Below are positions 18,564 to 26,613 of a stretch of 51,106 nucleotides of DNA, in pieces; position 1 is the first letter of the stretch, and every line of letters starts with the position of its first letter. Below the pieces are notes generated by a model. That model was not told the origin of the DNA. It searched no databases and saw nothing but the letters and a program-made list of their open reading frames with translations. Made by a program: the position numbers and the translations under genes. Location: positions 1 to 51,106 of the forward strand of contig WJMG01000004.1 in assembly GCA_014728075.1 (NCBI GenBank), in the 5' to 3' direction. Source of the stretch: Candidatus Omnitrophota bacterium (GTDB lineage Bacteria; Omnitrophota; Gorgyraeia; Tantalellales; Tantalellaceae).

Positions 18564-18592
18564 AGTTTAACACATATAATAGTAATAGTCAA
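18564..18592 (-). promoter_or_regulatory. Predicted sigma-70-type promoter of gpsA
   Basis: On the minus strand TTGACT (18592-18587) is followed after exactly 17 bp by TAAACT (18569-18564). The expected start point is about 18556-18558, only a few bases before the gpsA ATG at 18552. It lies just downstream of a strong terminator, where a new promoter is needed. The -10 matches four of six consensus bases. Confidence 0.45.
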
Positions 18593-18621
18593 TGTCATAC
18601 GGCATATTGCGGAGGGGAGCC

Positions 18622-18660
18622 TAAAAAACTGGGAGCGACGATCCTAAGACCGCCGCTCCC
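18622..18660 (-). terminator. Rho-independent terminator ending the cassette transcript
   Basis: On the minus strand GGGAGCG (18660-18654) pairs with CGCTCCC (18637-18631). The 7-bp GC-rich outer stem has a large loop that can pair further, and AGTTTTTT follows directly. Only the minus orientation has the U tract. It closes the unit holding the 117-codon gene and isolates it from gpsA. Confidence 0.75.
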
Positions 18661-18699
18661 GTCTGGAGGTTAGGGCACACAACACGTGTGTCCTGGGGA

Positions 18700-18801
18700 T
18701 TATCTCTTTAAGGCCAGTTCAGCGACAAAGAACTGGCATTTTATCAGCGTTAGCTTCAGCACAGCTACAAAAACCATAAAAGAGTGCGAAATGTTCCTCA
18801 T
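18700..18801 (-). CDS. Possible 33-residue small protein downstream of the 117-codon gene
   Basis: An ATG at 18801 opens 33 codons to a TAA at 18700. It starts 20 nt after the stop of the 117-codon gene and has GAGAGGAAG eight to ten bases upstream. The peptide starts MRNISHSFMVFVAVLKLTL and ends with basic residues, with one hydrophobic or amphipathic helix. The same DNA contains an 8-bp perfect inverted repeat (GCCAGTTC at 18713-18720, GAACTGGC at 18730-18737) and a second hairpin at 18673-18693. A structured 3' UTR or small RNA is therefore an equal alternative. Confidence 0.3.
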   Translation of the reverse strand: MRNISHSFMVFVAVLKLTLIKCQFFVAELALKR

Positions 18802-18821
18802 AGAACGAGCTTCCTCTCGGG

Positions 18822-19175
18822 TTAATCCGTCTTTATGTCTATTTTTATTTCGTTCATGTAAACTATCTTGTAAGCTGTAAGGTCTTTAGCGACATAGAAC
18901 TCTCCCAGAACCTTACAGATGATCTTGTTCTCGCCCGTTCTTTCGTCAAGCTGCCTGAGAAGATGACAATTTTTCTTCACGCCGTTCCTTTTCATGAACC
19001 TGATCCATGCCCTGAGCTTTGTCGGATTCTCGGCCGTGAATTTTTCTTTGACAAAATACTTGCTTGTCCACTTCCGGGAAACATTGTTCATGGACTTTCG
19101 AGAAACTTCCTCGATGGAAACTTCTTTCTTTCTGGGATTCGACCCCAGGATGTTCCTGTAGACAAGCTCTTTCAT
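18822..19175 (-). CDS. Unrecognised basic 117-residue protein in an AT-rich cassette
   Basis: The protein is soluble, rich in Lys/Arg and Glu, with no signal peptide or membrane segment. Residues 1-40 are charged and helical (starting MKELVYRNILG). Residues 80-117 look like beta strands: NKIICKVLGEFYVAKDL, TAYKIVYMNEIKIDI. I cannot name a family; a lineage-restricted conserved protein is possible. The gene is AT-richer than its neighbours and has its own promoter, a hairpin leader of about 90 nt, a modest AAAGGTAAAG ribosome-binding site and a terminator. It separates plsY from gpsA. Confidence 0.65.
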   Translation of the reverse strand: MKELVYRNILGSNPRKKEVSIEEVSRKSMNNVSRKWTSKYFVKEKFTAENPTKLRAWIRFMKRNGVKKNCHLLRQLDERTGENKIICKVLGEFYVAKDLTAYKIVYMNEIKIDIKTD

Positions 19176-19224
19176 CTTCTTTACCTTTCTACATCACTTT
19201 TTAAAAGATTTTATTAAGTTCTAC

Positions 19225-19249
19225 AAAAAAACAGAAACTATTTGTTTCT
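19225..19249 (-). promoter_or_regulatory. Hairpin plus U tract in the leader of the 117-codon gene
   Basis: On the minus strand AGAAAC (19249-19244) and GTTTCT (19238-19233) form a six-base stem with a five-base loop. G and seven T residues (19231-19225) follow. It lies between the TATAAT at 19277-19272 and the start codon at 19175, so it could attenuate the gene, or act as the plsY terminator. The stem is AT-rich and weak. Confidence 0.4.
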
Positions 19250-19271
19250 TTTGTAAAGCTTAACCACTTCT

Positions 19272-19299
19272 ATTATACACTGAATATTCAGAAAAACAA
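19272..19299 (-). promoter_or_regulatory. Predicted promoter of the 117-codon gene
   Basis: A perfect TATAAT at 19277-19272 on the minus strand is preceded after 16 bp by TTGTTT (19299-19294). It sits in an AT-rich gap just after the plsY stop (19326) and would give a leader of about 90 nt. Confidence 0.5.
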
Positions 19300-19325
19300 G
19301 AGAAAAATAATAACTTTTTTATGGT

Positions 19326-19940
19326 CTAACGAATTTTCTTCTCTTCTCCCCTCAAAAGCCTTTTTATATTTGCCCTGTGGGCAAAAACGCCCACCAGGCA
19401 CAATATAGAGCAGAACAACACGAACTCAAGATCTTTTCCCATTATAACGGCAACTACAGGCAAACATACCGAAGCAATTATAGAAGCCATTGACACATAA
19501 TGGGTTATGGAAAACACAATTATCCATATGGACAGGCAGATCAAAAGCAGAACAGGAGAAAGAGCCGTCATAACACCGGCTGTTGTGGCTACCCCCTTGC
19601 CTCCCTTGAACCTCAGGAATATGGTCCAGATATGGCCGAGTATGGCCGCGGCGCCCAGAAGTATTTTAATGTTTTCATTAGAAATTGTTGACGCCTGCGG
19701 AAGAATAGATCCCATCAGCTTCGGTATAAGCATTACGGCAACGGATCCTTTGAGAAGATCAAGCGCGAAAACAACTAAACCGGGCCCCTTACCGACGACC
19801 CTGTAAACATTCGTGGCCCCCACATTCCCGCTTCCGTGCTCTCGTATATCTATGCCCTTCAGGGCTTTTGCGAAGATATAACCGGTAGGCACCGAACCAA
19901 GCAAATACGCCAGCGGAACGGAGATCAAAAGATATATCAT
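19326..19940 (-). CDS. plsY: Glycerol-3-phosphate acyltransferase PlsY
   Basis: PlsY transfers an acyl group from acyl-phosphate to glycerol 3-phosphate in the membrane, making lysophosphatidic acid. The 204 residues have five or more membrane helices and the family motifs LLGSVPTGYIFAKALKGIDIREHGSGNVGATNVYR, in outline, FKGGKGVAT, and the loop containing FAHRANIKRLLRGEE. Its ATG overlaps the der stop (ATGA). The substrate is made by GpsA, encoded 800 bp downstream beyond the AT-rich cassette. Confidence 0.96.
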   Translation of the reverse strand: MIYLLISVPLAYLLGSVPTGYIFAKALKGIDIREHGSGNVGATNVYRVVGKGPGLVVFALDLLKGSVAVMLIPKLMGSILPQASTISNENIKILLGAAAILGHIWTIFLRFKGGKGVATTAGVMTALSPVLLLICLSIWIIVFSITHYVSMASIIASVCLPVVAVIMGKDLEFVLFCSILCLVGVFAHRANIKRLLRGEEKKIR

Positions 19941-21286
19941 TTTTTATCCTTTCTCGATCTGTGGATCGAAATTCTGACGGGTATCCCCTTCAGCGGCAGG
20001 TTCTCTCTCAGCTGGTTCTCTATAAAGCTTAGATGAGCGGGCAATACCGACGAGGGGCGATTGACAAAATATTTGAATTCCATGGGCTTTCTCCCGCTTT
20101 GTATAATATAAAGGAAATTAGGCCGCCTTTTTCTTTTAGGTATCGGGACCTCTTCCGGATCGTTCCTCTCGAATATGCGGTTCAGGCGCGAAGTGGATAT
20201 CTTCAATTCCAGGTTCGAATCGACCACCTCGGCCATTGACAGCACCTGTAGAACATTCCTGCCAGTTTGAGCTGAAATGAACAGTATGGGAAACTTCCCG
20301 ACCTGGCTTGAGGCGTAAAGAAGGTGCTTCCGGTATTCATCCGCGGTCACCTCCGCCCCCGCTTCCCTCGCCAGGTCCCACTTGTTCACCGCGATCAGAC
20401 AGCCTTTTCCGGAATCGGAGATGAACTTGAGTATACCGGAATCGTCCCGCGTGAACCCGTCGGACGCGTCTATCAGCAGAACAGCTATATCCGAACGCAG
20501 GATAGACTCCTTTGACCTCATTATACTGTATGTGTCGACGGCTGTCTTTATCTTGCGCCTGTGGCGGATGCCTGCTGTATCTATAAGTATATAATCTTTA
20601 TCCTCGTAACTGAAATATGTATCTATGGAATCCCTGGTAGTGCCGGGCATATCGCTGACTATAACCCTTCTCTGGTCCAGCAGACGGTTTACAAAGGAAG
20701 ATTTACCCACATTGGGCCTACCGACAACCGCTATTTTCAGGGTCTTCCTGGAAGTCCGGGGACTCTTCCCGGCGGTCTCCGGCAAAGCTTCCGACAGGCG
20801 TTCCCGAAGGGGGTTCATGCCTCTGCCGTGAAGGCAGGATACCGGGACCGGGTCGCCGAAACCGAGACTGTAAAATTCCATCGCGTCGTTCCTGAGCCTG
20901 TCGTTATCCGTTTTATTGGCGACGACTATAACGGGCTTCCCGGTCCTTCTAAGCACGGATGAGACATCTTCATCCGCCGGTGAAATACCCTCGGAGGCGT
21001 CAACGGTAAAAAGCAATATATCGGACCCTTCCATGGAATCCTTCGCCTGTTCCCTCACCTCGGCCGAAATACCGTCCGTGTCGGAGGAAAGATACCCTCC
21101 GGTGTCCACAAGCTTGAAACGCTTTCCCGACAGCGAGACTACCGCTTCGACCCTGTCGCGGGTGGTACCTGATTGCTCCACGACCACGGCTTTCCTCTCC
21201 CCCAGAAGCCTGTTGAAAAGCGAGGATTTACCGACATTCGGGCGTCCTACAATACTAACTACGGGAATATCAATGTAACTTGTCAT
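19937..21286 (-). CDS. der: Ribosome assembly GTPase Der (EngA)
   Basis: Der acts in 50S subunit assembly. The 449 residues contain two tandem GTPase domains. The first has GRPNVGKSSLFNRLLG near residue 14, DTGGY and NKTD. The second has GRPNVGKSSFVNRLLD near residue 187, DTAGIRHRRKIK and NKWD. A C-terminal KH-like domain (about 360-449) ends in basic residues (RSRKDKK). Two G domains plus KH is unique to this family. The gene starts inside the 3' end of pgsA (17-nt overlap) and its stop overlaps plsY. Confidence 0.98.
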   Translation of the reverse strand: MTSYIDIPVVSIVGRPNVGKSSLFNRLLGERKAVVVEQSGTTRDRVEAVVSLSGKRFKLVDTGGYLSSDTDGISAEVREQAKDSMEGSDILLFTVDASEGISPADEDVSSVLRRTGKPVIVVANKTDNDRLRNDAMEFYSLGFGDPVPVSCLHGRGMNPLRERLSEALPETAGKSPRTSRKTLKIAVVGRPNVGKSSFVNRLLDQRRVIVSDMPGTTRDSIDTYFSYEDKDYILIDTAGIRHRRKIKTAVDTYSIMRSKESILRSDIAVLLIDASDGFTRDDSGILKFISDSGKGCLIAVNKWDLAREAGAEVTADEYRKHLLYASSQVGKFPILFISAQTGRNVLQVLSMAEVVDSNLELKISTSRLNRIFERNDPEEVPIPKRKRRPNFLYIIQSGRKPMEFKYFVNRPSSVLPAHLSFIENQLRENLPLKGIPVRISIHRSRKDKK

Positions 21287-21806
21287 TTATCTGCTTAGAC
21301 CCTGTTCTCAGGTAATCAAGTCCGGAGACCAGCGTAAGAAATGTTGTAAAATTCCAAAGCCAGGAGGAATGGACGAACCGCAGAAGAAGGGCTATTACGG
21401 TCAGCATCTGGAATACGGTGGTCACTTTTCCGAGATAAGAAGGCTTTACATCTATGCCCCCTTTGAGCATATAGATTATTACCGCCCCCAAAAGTATAAA
21501 AACATCCCGGCTTATCACTATGATAGGGACATACGCGGGCAACCTGAGGTACTCGGGCACCCCCGAAACTATACAGAAACTTATGTAAGCGCTGCCGATA
21601 AGGAGCTTATCGGCTATGGGGTCCAGAATAGTACCAAGAACCGTTTTCTGGTCGCGGGAACGGGCGATGTAGCCGTCAAGCCCGTCCGTAACCGCGGCGA
21701 AAAGAAAGACCGCCAGCGCCAGGCCGTATTTTCCGTAAAGAACGGCCGAAATAAAGACAGGGGCCAGAATTATCCTTAAAATGGTCAACCTGTTAGCCCA
21801 GTTCAT
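21270..21806 (-). CDS. pgsA: CDP-diacylglycerol-glycerol-3-phosphate 3-phosphatidyltransferase
   Basis: PgsA makes phosphatidylglycerol phosphate in the membrane. The 178-residue protein carries the CDP-alcohol phosphotransferase motif DGLDGYIARSRDQKTVLG followed by TILDPIADKLL (DG..AR...G...D...D) and four to six hydrophobic helices. The ATG at 21806 with GGAG five bases upstream is preferred over a GTG two codons earlier. A TATAAT (21821-21816) lies directly upstream, but no -35 box is evident and read-through from lepB is likely. Confidence 0.93.
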   Translation of the reverse strand: MNWANRLTILRIILAPVFISAVLYGKYGLALAVFLFAAVTDGLDGYIARSRDQKTVLGTILDPIADKLLIGSAYISFCIVSGVPEYLRLPAYVPIIVISRDVFILLGAVIIYMLKGGIDVKPSYLGKVTTVFQMLTVIALLLRFVHSSWLWNFTTFLTLVSGLDYLRTGSKQINDKLH

Positions 21807-21868
21807 GCGCACTCCATTATATTACGGCTTAAAAACATTTGGGTCACCCGTCAATAGCGTTCGAAGTT

Positions 21869-22471
21869 CTATCGTTTACCCGTACCGTCTATCAGCCGGA
21901 TGCGGCGGATCGGCCAGTGTATAAGGAACGCCTTTCCCACAAGGTTCTCGTCGGGGACAAATCCCCAGTACCTTGAATCCATTGAATTGGCGCTGTTATC
22001 TCCCAGAACATAAAAATAGTTTTCGGGGACCTTTATCTTACCCCCTTCGGACCCGTACTCGCCCCTGTTGTAATAGAAAAAATTCCCGACCTTTCCGCTG
22101 TCCTTCTCCTCTCCGTCGACATACACCCTTCCGTCCTTTATTTCCACGGTGTCCCCTCCGGAAGCTATAAAGCGTTTGACGAGAAATTTCTTCTTTTCAA
22201 CGGGTGACTTGAAAACCACTATGTCCCCGAATTCGGGCGGCCTTACCTCGGGAAGCTGAATACCCGTAAAGGGCACCCTGGCCCCGTAGATGAACTTGCT
22301 GACGAATATCCTGTCTCCGGGCCTTAATGTGGGGTACATGGAGTTGGATGGTATCTTGAAGGGCTGTATAACGAAAGTCCTTATGAAAAAGGCCAGGATC
22401 GCGGCTATTATTACGGGTTTTATCCATTCCTGCCACCAGTATTCCCAGCGGGCTCTGTCGAATTTCATCAT
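21869..22471 (-). CDS. lepB: Signal peptidase I
   Basis: LepB cleaves signal peptides of exported proteins at the outer face of the inner membrane. The 200-residue protein has one N-terminal membrane anchor (about 16-36), the serine motif PSNSMYPTL (Ser44) and GDRIFVSKF. The general-base lysine is in LVKRFIASGGD (Lys99), and GDNSANSMDSRYWGFVP is also present. These are the canonical boxes B-E. It overlaps the lepA stop (ATGA), the classic lepA-lepB order. Confidence 0.97.
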   Translation of the reverse strand: MMKFDRARWEYWWQEWIKPVIIAAILAFFIRTFVIQPFKIPSNSMYPTLRPGDRIFVSKFIYGARVPFTGIQLPEVRPPEFGDIVVFKSPVEKKKFLVKRFIASGGDTVEIKDGRVYVDGEEKDSGKVGNFFYYNRGEYGSEGGKIKVPENYFYVLGDNSANSMDSRYWGFVPDENLVGKAFLIHWPIRRIRLIDGTGKR

Positions 22472-24267
22472 GATATCCTCATCGCTTTCAGGAACGCTTC
22501 CTTGGGAACATCCACCTGCCCTATCCTTCTCATCTTCTTTTTACCTTCCTTCTGTTTTTCCCAGAGTTTCCGTTTACGGGTTATGTCCCCTCCGTAGCAT
22601 TTACCGGTAACATGTTTCTTGAGAGCGGTCACCGTTTCCCTGGCGATTATATCCCCTCCTACGGCAGCCTGTATAGCGATCTTGAAAAGATGCTTCGGTA
22701 TAGTGTCTTTCAATTTAGCGGCCAGGTCCTTGCCCTTTGACCTGGCCTTGTCCCTGTGGACAAGGCAGGAAAGCGCGTCACAGGAAACCCCGTTTATAAG
22801 GATGTCCAGCTTTACTATATCCGAACGCCTGTATCCGATGATCTCGTAATCAAGCGAACCGTACCCCTGGGTGGAAGACTTTATCTTATCGTAAAAATCG
22901 ATGACTATCTCCGAAAGCGGCATATTATAGGTCAGCTGTACCCGCGTCGGATCAAGGTATTTGGTGCTCACGAAATCCCCTCTTTTATTCTCGCAAAGCT
23001 TCATAAGAGCGCCCAGGGAATCAGCCGGAGCGAAAATATAGCATTTAACATAGGGCTCCTCCACCTGCTCTATCTTCTCCCTTTCGGGGAATTTGGTGGG
23101 ATTATCCACCTCCTGGACCTCGCCGGATACGGTCTTGACCCTGTAATTAACACTGGGGCTTGAGACTATCAGGTCCAGGTTGAACTCCCTTTCCAGCCTT
23201 TCCTGTATTATCTCCATGTGCAAAAGCCCGAGAAAACCGCACCTGAACCCGAAACCCAGCGCGGCCGAGGTTTCCGCATCGTATATGAAAGAGGAATCCG
23301 AAAGCCTCAGTTTTTCCATAGCTGATTTCAGGTCCTCGTAATCTTCGTTGCTCACCGGATAGATGCCGCTGAACACCATCGGCTTTACGGATTTATATCC
23401 GGGCAGGGGTTTTTGCGCGGGCCGGGCGAGGTCCGTAACAGTATCCCCGACCACTACCTCTCTGGCTTCTTTTATATTGCAGACCATGTATCCCACTTCA
23501 CCGCAGTCTATCCTTTCTACCGGCTGTTCGTTCGGAGTGAAAACCCCCACTTCCTTTACCTCGTATTTGCTGCCCTTGTTCATCATCTCTATCTGCATCC
23601 CGGATTCCAGGAAGCCGTTCATTACTCTGACATATACGACCACTCCCCTGTAGGAATCGTAGGAGGAATCAAAGATCAGGGCCTGAAGCGGTTCCTCCCT
23701 TGATCCTACGGGAGGCGGTACTCTTTCCACTATGGCGTCCAGAAGCTCTTTCGTGCCTATATTCTCCTTGGCGCTTACCTGTATTATCTCATCTTCCTCG
23801 ACCCCGAGGGAATCTACCATCTGGCGCTTAACCTCGTTTATTCTGGCCGTCTTAAGGTCTATCTTGTTTATAACGGGTATGATCTTCAGTTCGTGTTCCA
23901 TTGCCAGGTAAAGATTAGCGAGCGTCTGAGCCTCGATCCCCTGCACGGCATCTACGACAAGTATCGCGCCTTCACACGCCGCTATGCTTTTTGAGACCTC
24001 ATAGGAAAAATCCACATGACCGGGAGTATCGATAAGGTTCAGGGTATAGACATCTTCCCTTTCTTTACGGTAAGTCAATTTTACCGCGCTGGATTTTATG
24101 GTTATCCCCCGCTCTCTCTCGAGGTCCATGTCGTCAAGGAACTGGTCCCTGAACTCTCTGGACTTCACCGTATCGGTAACCACTATCATCCTGTCGGCCA
24201 GAGTGGATTTACCGTGGTCGATGTGAGCTATAATGCAGAAGTTCCTTATCTTCAGGAGTTTTTTCAT
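22468..24267 (-). CDS. lepA: Elongation factor 4 (LepA)
   Basis: LepA is a ribosome-associated GTPase related to EF-G that aids translation or ribosome assembly under stress. The 599 residues start RNFCIIAHIDHGKSTLADRM (G1). They contain RERGITIKSSAV, DTPGHVDFSYEVSKS, NKIDL, and the LepA-specific C-terminal region with TYNMPLSEIVIDFYDKIKS and GKCYGGDITRKRKLWEKQKEGKKKMR in outline. No clear Shine-Dalgarno precedes the ATG, which lies 16 nt after the phosphohexomutase stop. Confidence 0.98.
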   Translation of the reverse strand: MKKLLKIRNFCIIAHIDHGKSTLADRMIVVTDTVKSREFRDQFLDDMDLERERGITIKSSAVKLTYRKEREDVYTLNLIDTPGHVDFSYEVSKSIAACEGAILVVDAVQGIEAQTLANLYLAMEHELKIIPVINKIDLKTARINEVKRQMVDSLGVEEDEIIQVSAKENIGTKELLDAIVERVPPPVGSREEPLQALIFDSSYDSYRGVVVYVRVMNGFLESGMQIEMMNKGSKYEVKEVGVFTPNEQPVERIDCGEVGYMVCNIKEAREVVVGDTVTDLARPAQKPLPGYKSVKPMVFSGIYPVSNEDYEDLKSAMEKLRLSDSSFIYDAETSAALGFGFRCGFLGLLHMEIIQERLEREFNLDLIVSSPSVNYRVKTVSGEVQEVDNPTKFPEREKIEQVEEPYVKCYIFAPADSLGALMKLCENKRGDFVSTKYLDPTRVQLTYNMPLSEIVIDFYDKIKSSTQGYGSLDYEIIGYRRSDIVKLDILINGVSCDALSCLVHRDKARSKGKDLAAKLKDTIPKHLFKIAIQAAVGGDIIARETVTALKKHVTGKCYGGDITRKRKLWEKQKEGKKKMRRIGQVDVPKEAFLKAMRIS

Positions 24268-24283
24268 GGGGTCCGGTTTTCTT

Positions 24284-25711
24284 CTATTTCATAAGGGAGA
24301 AAGCGTATTCCTTCCCCGCCTCAAGGTATTGCCTGGACTTTTTCGAAGACGATGTTTCACTGTATATCCTCAGCTTGGGTTCAGTTCCGGAAAGCCTTAT
24401 CAAAAGCCAGCTTCCGTCCTCGCAGATGAACTTTGACCCGTCGTAATCCTTTATATCCACTACTTTTTTACCCAGGACCTCTTTCATGGGATGCTTTTTA
24501 AGGCCCTTTATGAGCTTATTCCTTTTGGTCTCATCAAACCGGTAATCCCCTCTTTCGTAAACAAAGTTACCGTATTTACGATTAATGTCCCCTACTAACG
24601 CGCTCAAGGACTTTCTGGAGGAAGCCAGCATTTCCATAACAAGAAGAGCCGAAAGAAAGCCGTCCCTTTCGGGCACATAATTCTTGAAACCTATCCCTCC
24701 GGTCTCTTCACCTCCTATCATGATGTCTTTTTTTGTCATCATCTCGCATATGTACTTGAACCCGACCGGAGTCTCATAGCTTTCCAGACCGTATTCCTCG
24801 CATATCCTGTCGATCAGGCCGGTACCGCATATGGTCTGCACTACCCCTCCTTTCATCTTCCTGCTTTTCATCAGGTGGAGCAGAAGCATGGCCATAAGCT
24901 TGTGGCCCGTCAGCACCTTCCCCTTTTCGTCCACTATGGCCAGCCGGTCAGCATCACCGTCGGTCGCGACCCCAAGGTCGTATTTGCCTTTTTTTACCGC
25001 GGAAGTAAGCTCTTTAAGGTGTTTTGCGTTCGGCTCGGGGGCCCTTCCGTTAAAAGAAGGGTTCCTTTCGGCATACATGTAATCAAGCTTAATGGAAGAG
25101 TTCCTCAGGACCTCTCCTAGGTGTTTTTCTCCGGTACCGTTCATGGAATCTACCAGGACTCTTAGTTTTGCCCTGTTAAGAAGTTTCATGTCCGCGAACT
25201 TGCGGACCCACGAAAGCTGCACCTTCACAAGGTTGTCGTATTTGACCTTGTTTTTCCTGATCGCCTCGTCTAACTCCATATATTTCACCTTGGACTTACC
25301 CAGGCGCTTCTCTATACTGTCGATAATATCACTTCCGGCGGACCCCCCGAAATAGCCCTTGTATTTAATACCGTTGTACTGAGGAGGATTATGGCTCGCC
25401 GTTATCATTATCCCTCCCGAAAGTTTTCTATCCTTTATGTAAACGCACACGGCCGGTGTGGGCGAAGGCCCATCGGAAAGAACGGTCTTGATCCCGTTGG
25501 CGGCGAAAACCCCTGCCATGAGTTCCGCGTACCTGTCCGAAAGGAATCTGGTATCGTACCCGACGACGATCTTCCGTTTCCTGTAAACGGCTTTTTTCCC
25601 GGACTTCACGAAATCAGCGACAGCCTGCGCTACGGTCTTGACATTATCGAAAGTAAAATCCTCGCTTATTATCGCTCTCCATCCGTCAGTCCCGAACTTT
25701 ATCTTAGACAT
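24284..25711 (-). CDS. Phosphoglucomutase/phosphomannomutase family protein
   Basis: This alpha-D-phosphohexomutase (475 residues from ATG 25711, preceded by GGAGGAGC) interconverts hexose 1- and 6-phosphates. Domain motifs in order are FGTDGWRAIISEDFT, the phosphoserine loop TASHNPPQYNGIK, the metal loop DGDADRLA, the sugar-binding GGEETGGIG, and the phosphate-binding RLSGTEPKLRIYSET. Which sugar is used cannot be read from motifs alone; a role in nucleotide-sugar supply is likely. The longer frame to 25789 lacks a ribosome-binding site. Confidence 0.93.
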   Translation of the reverse strand: MSKIKFGTDGWRAIISEDFTFDNVKTVAQAVADFVKSGKKAVYRKRKIVVGYDTRFLSDRYAELMAGVFAANGIKTVLSDGPSPTPAVCVYIKDRKLSGGIMITASHNPPQYNGIKYKGYFGGSAGSDIIDSIEKRLGKSKVKYMELDEAIRKNKVKYDNLVKVQLSWVRKFADMKLLNRAKLRVLVDSMNGTGEKHLGEVLRNSSIKLDYMYAERNPSFNGRAPEPNAKHLKELTSAVKKGKYDLGVATDGDADRLAIVDEKGKVLTGHKLMAMLLLHLMKSRKMKGGVVQTICGTGLIDRICEEYGLESYETPVGFKYICEMMTKKDIMIGGEETGGIGFKNYVPERDGFLSALLVMEMLASSRKSLSALVGDINRKYGNFVYERGDYRFDETKRNKLIKGLKKHPMKEVLGKKVVDIKDYDGSKFICEDGSWLLIRLSGTEPKLRIYSETSSSKKSRQYLEAGKEYAFSLMK

Positions 25712-25801
25712 TTGCTCCTCCGTATAAGGTTGTTGTTCACGCACAAGGGGAACAGACGCGGCAGGAGCTTTATTATCCCGCCGCCTCAAGAGTATATACC
25801 A

Positions 25802-26443
25802 TTATCCGTTTCCGCGCAAACCGCTTATGGCCGACGAGTAATCGTCTTCTCCGAACACCGCGGTCCCCGCGACGAGGACATCCGCTCCGGCGGACAACGC
25901 CAGGGGAGCGGTCATGGGGTTTATCCCTCCGTCCACCTGGATCAGTCCGTCGAAGTCTCTCCTCAGCTCTCTCACCTTTGACAGCATATCCGACATGAAG
26001 GACTGGCCTCCGAAACCCGGCTCTACCGTCATAACGAGTACCATGTCCACCGCCGGCAGGACCGGTCTTATTCTCGAAACAGAAGTGCCGGGTTTTATGG
26101 AAATACCGGCCTTTTTACCTTTCTCCCTGATACGGCCTATTATATTTTCGGGCGAATCTATAGCCTCGGCATGAAAGGTTATCATGTCACTGCCCGCGTC
26201 CGCGAAAGGTTCGATGTATTTTTCCGGATCGGCTATCATAAGATGGACATCAAGGAACATACCGGTAACCGGCCTAAGAGACCTTACTACAAGCGGCCCT
26301 ATGGTGATATTGGGGACGAAAGCCCCGTCCATGACATCGATATGCACCCAATCCGCCCCGGCTTTTTCGATGGCCCTGACCTCGTCCCCCAGCCGGCTGA
26401 AATCGGCCGATAATATACTGGGCGCGATAAGTTTCTTCCGCAT
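25802..26443 (-). CDS. rpe: Ribulose-phosphate 3-epimerase
   Basis: Rpe interconverts ribulose 5-phosphate and xylulose 5-phosphate in the pentose phosphate pathway. The 213-residue TIM barrel has APSILSADFSRLG, HIDVMDGAFVPNITIGP, DVHLMI, MTVEPGFGGQSF and QVDGGINP, covering both catalytic Asp residues and the metal-binding His. GGGAGGGGGAA precedes the ATG. The 170 bp upstream (26444-26613) hold no gene that I can support, only a 6-bp GC stem-loop without a U tract. Confidence 0.97.
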   Translation of the reverse strand: MRKKLIAPSILSADFSRLGDEVRAIEKAGADWVHIDVMDGAFVPNITIGPLVVRSLRPVTGMFLDVHLMIADPEKYIEPFADAGSDMITFHAEAIDSPENIIGRIREKGKKAGISIKPGTSVSRIRPVLPAVDMVLVMTVEPGFGGQSFMSDMLSKVRELRRDFDGLIQVDGGINPMTAPLALSAGADVLVAGTAVFGEDDYSSAISGLRGNG

Positions 26444-26613
26444 TTCCCCCTCCCGTGGATGAGAATTAAAGAACCGTGGTCTTAAATTGAAAAGGGATCA
26501 AGAACCGAGTTTCACTGCCCGGGTCCTTTTAACCGGGCGCTTGCCCCGCCCTTTACGCTTTTCTCTAAAGTCGTTCTGTCTGTCGGACCCCCGTTAATTA
26601 CCGTCCGGCGTTC

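Noticed and set aside
18661-18821. 6S, SRP or other known housekeeping RNA in the hairpin-rich gap
   Set aside because: The stems are present, but I could not match the SRP tetraloop region, tmRNA ends or the 6S central bulge, so no known RNA family is assigned.
26444-26613. Gene or riboswitch in the 170-bp gap upstream of rpe
   Set aside because: No open frame with a start signal is present. A 6-bp stem (GCCCGG/CCGGGC) is present but lacks any riboswitch core or U tract.
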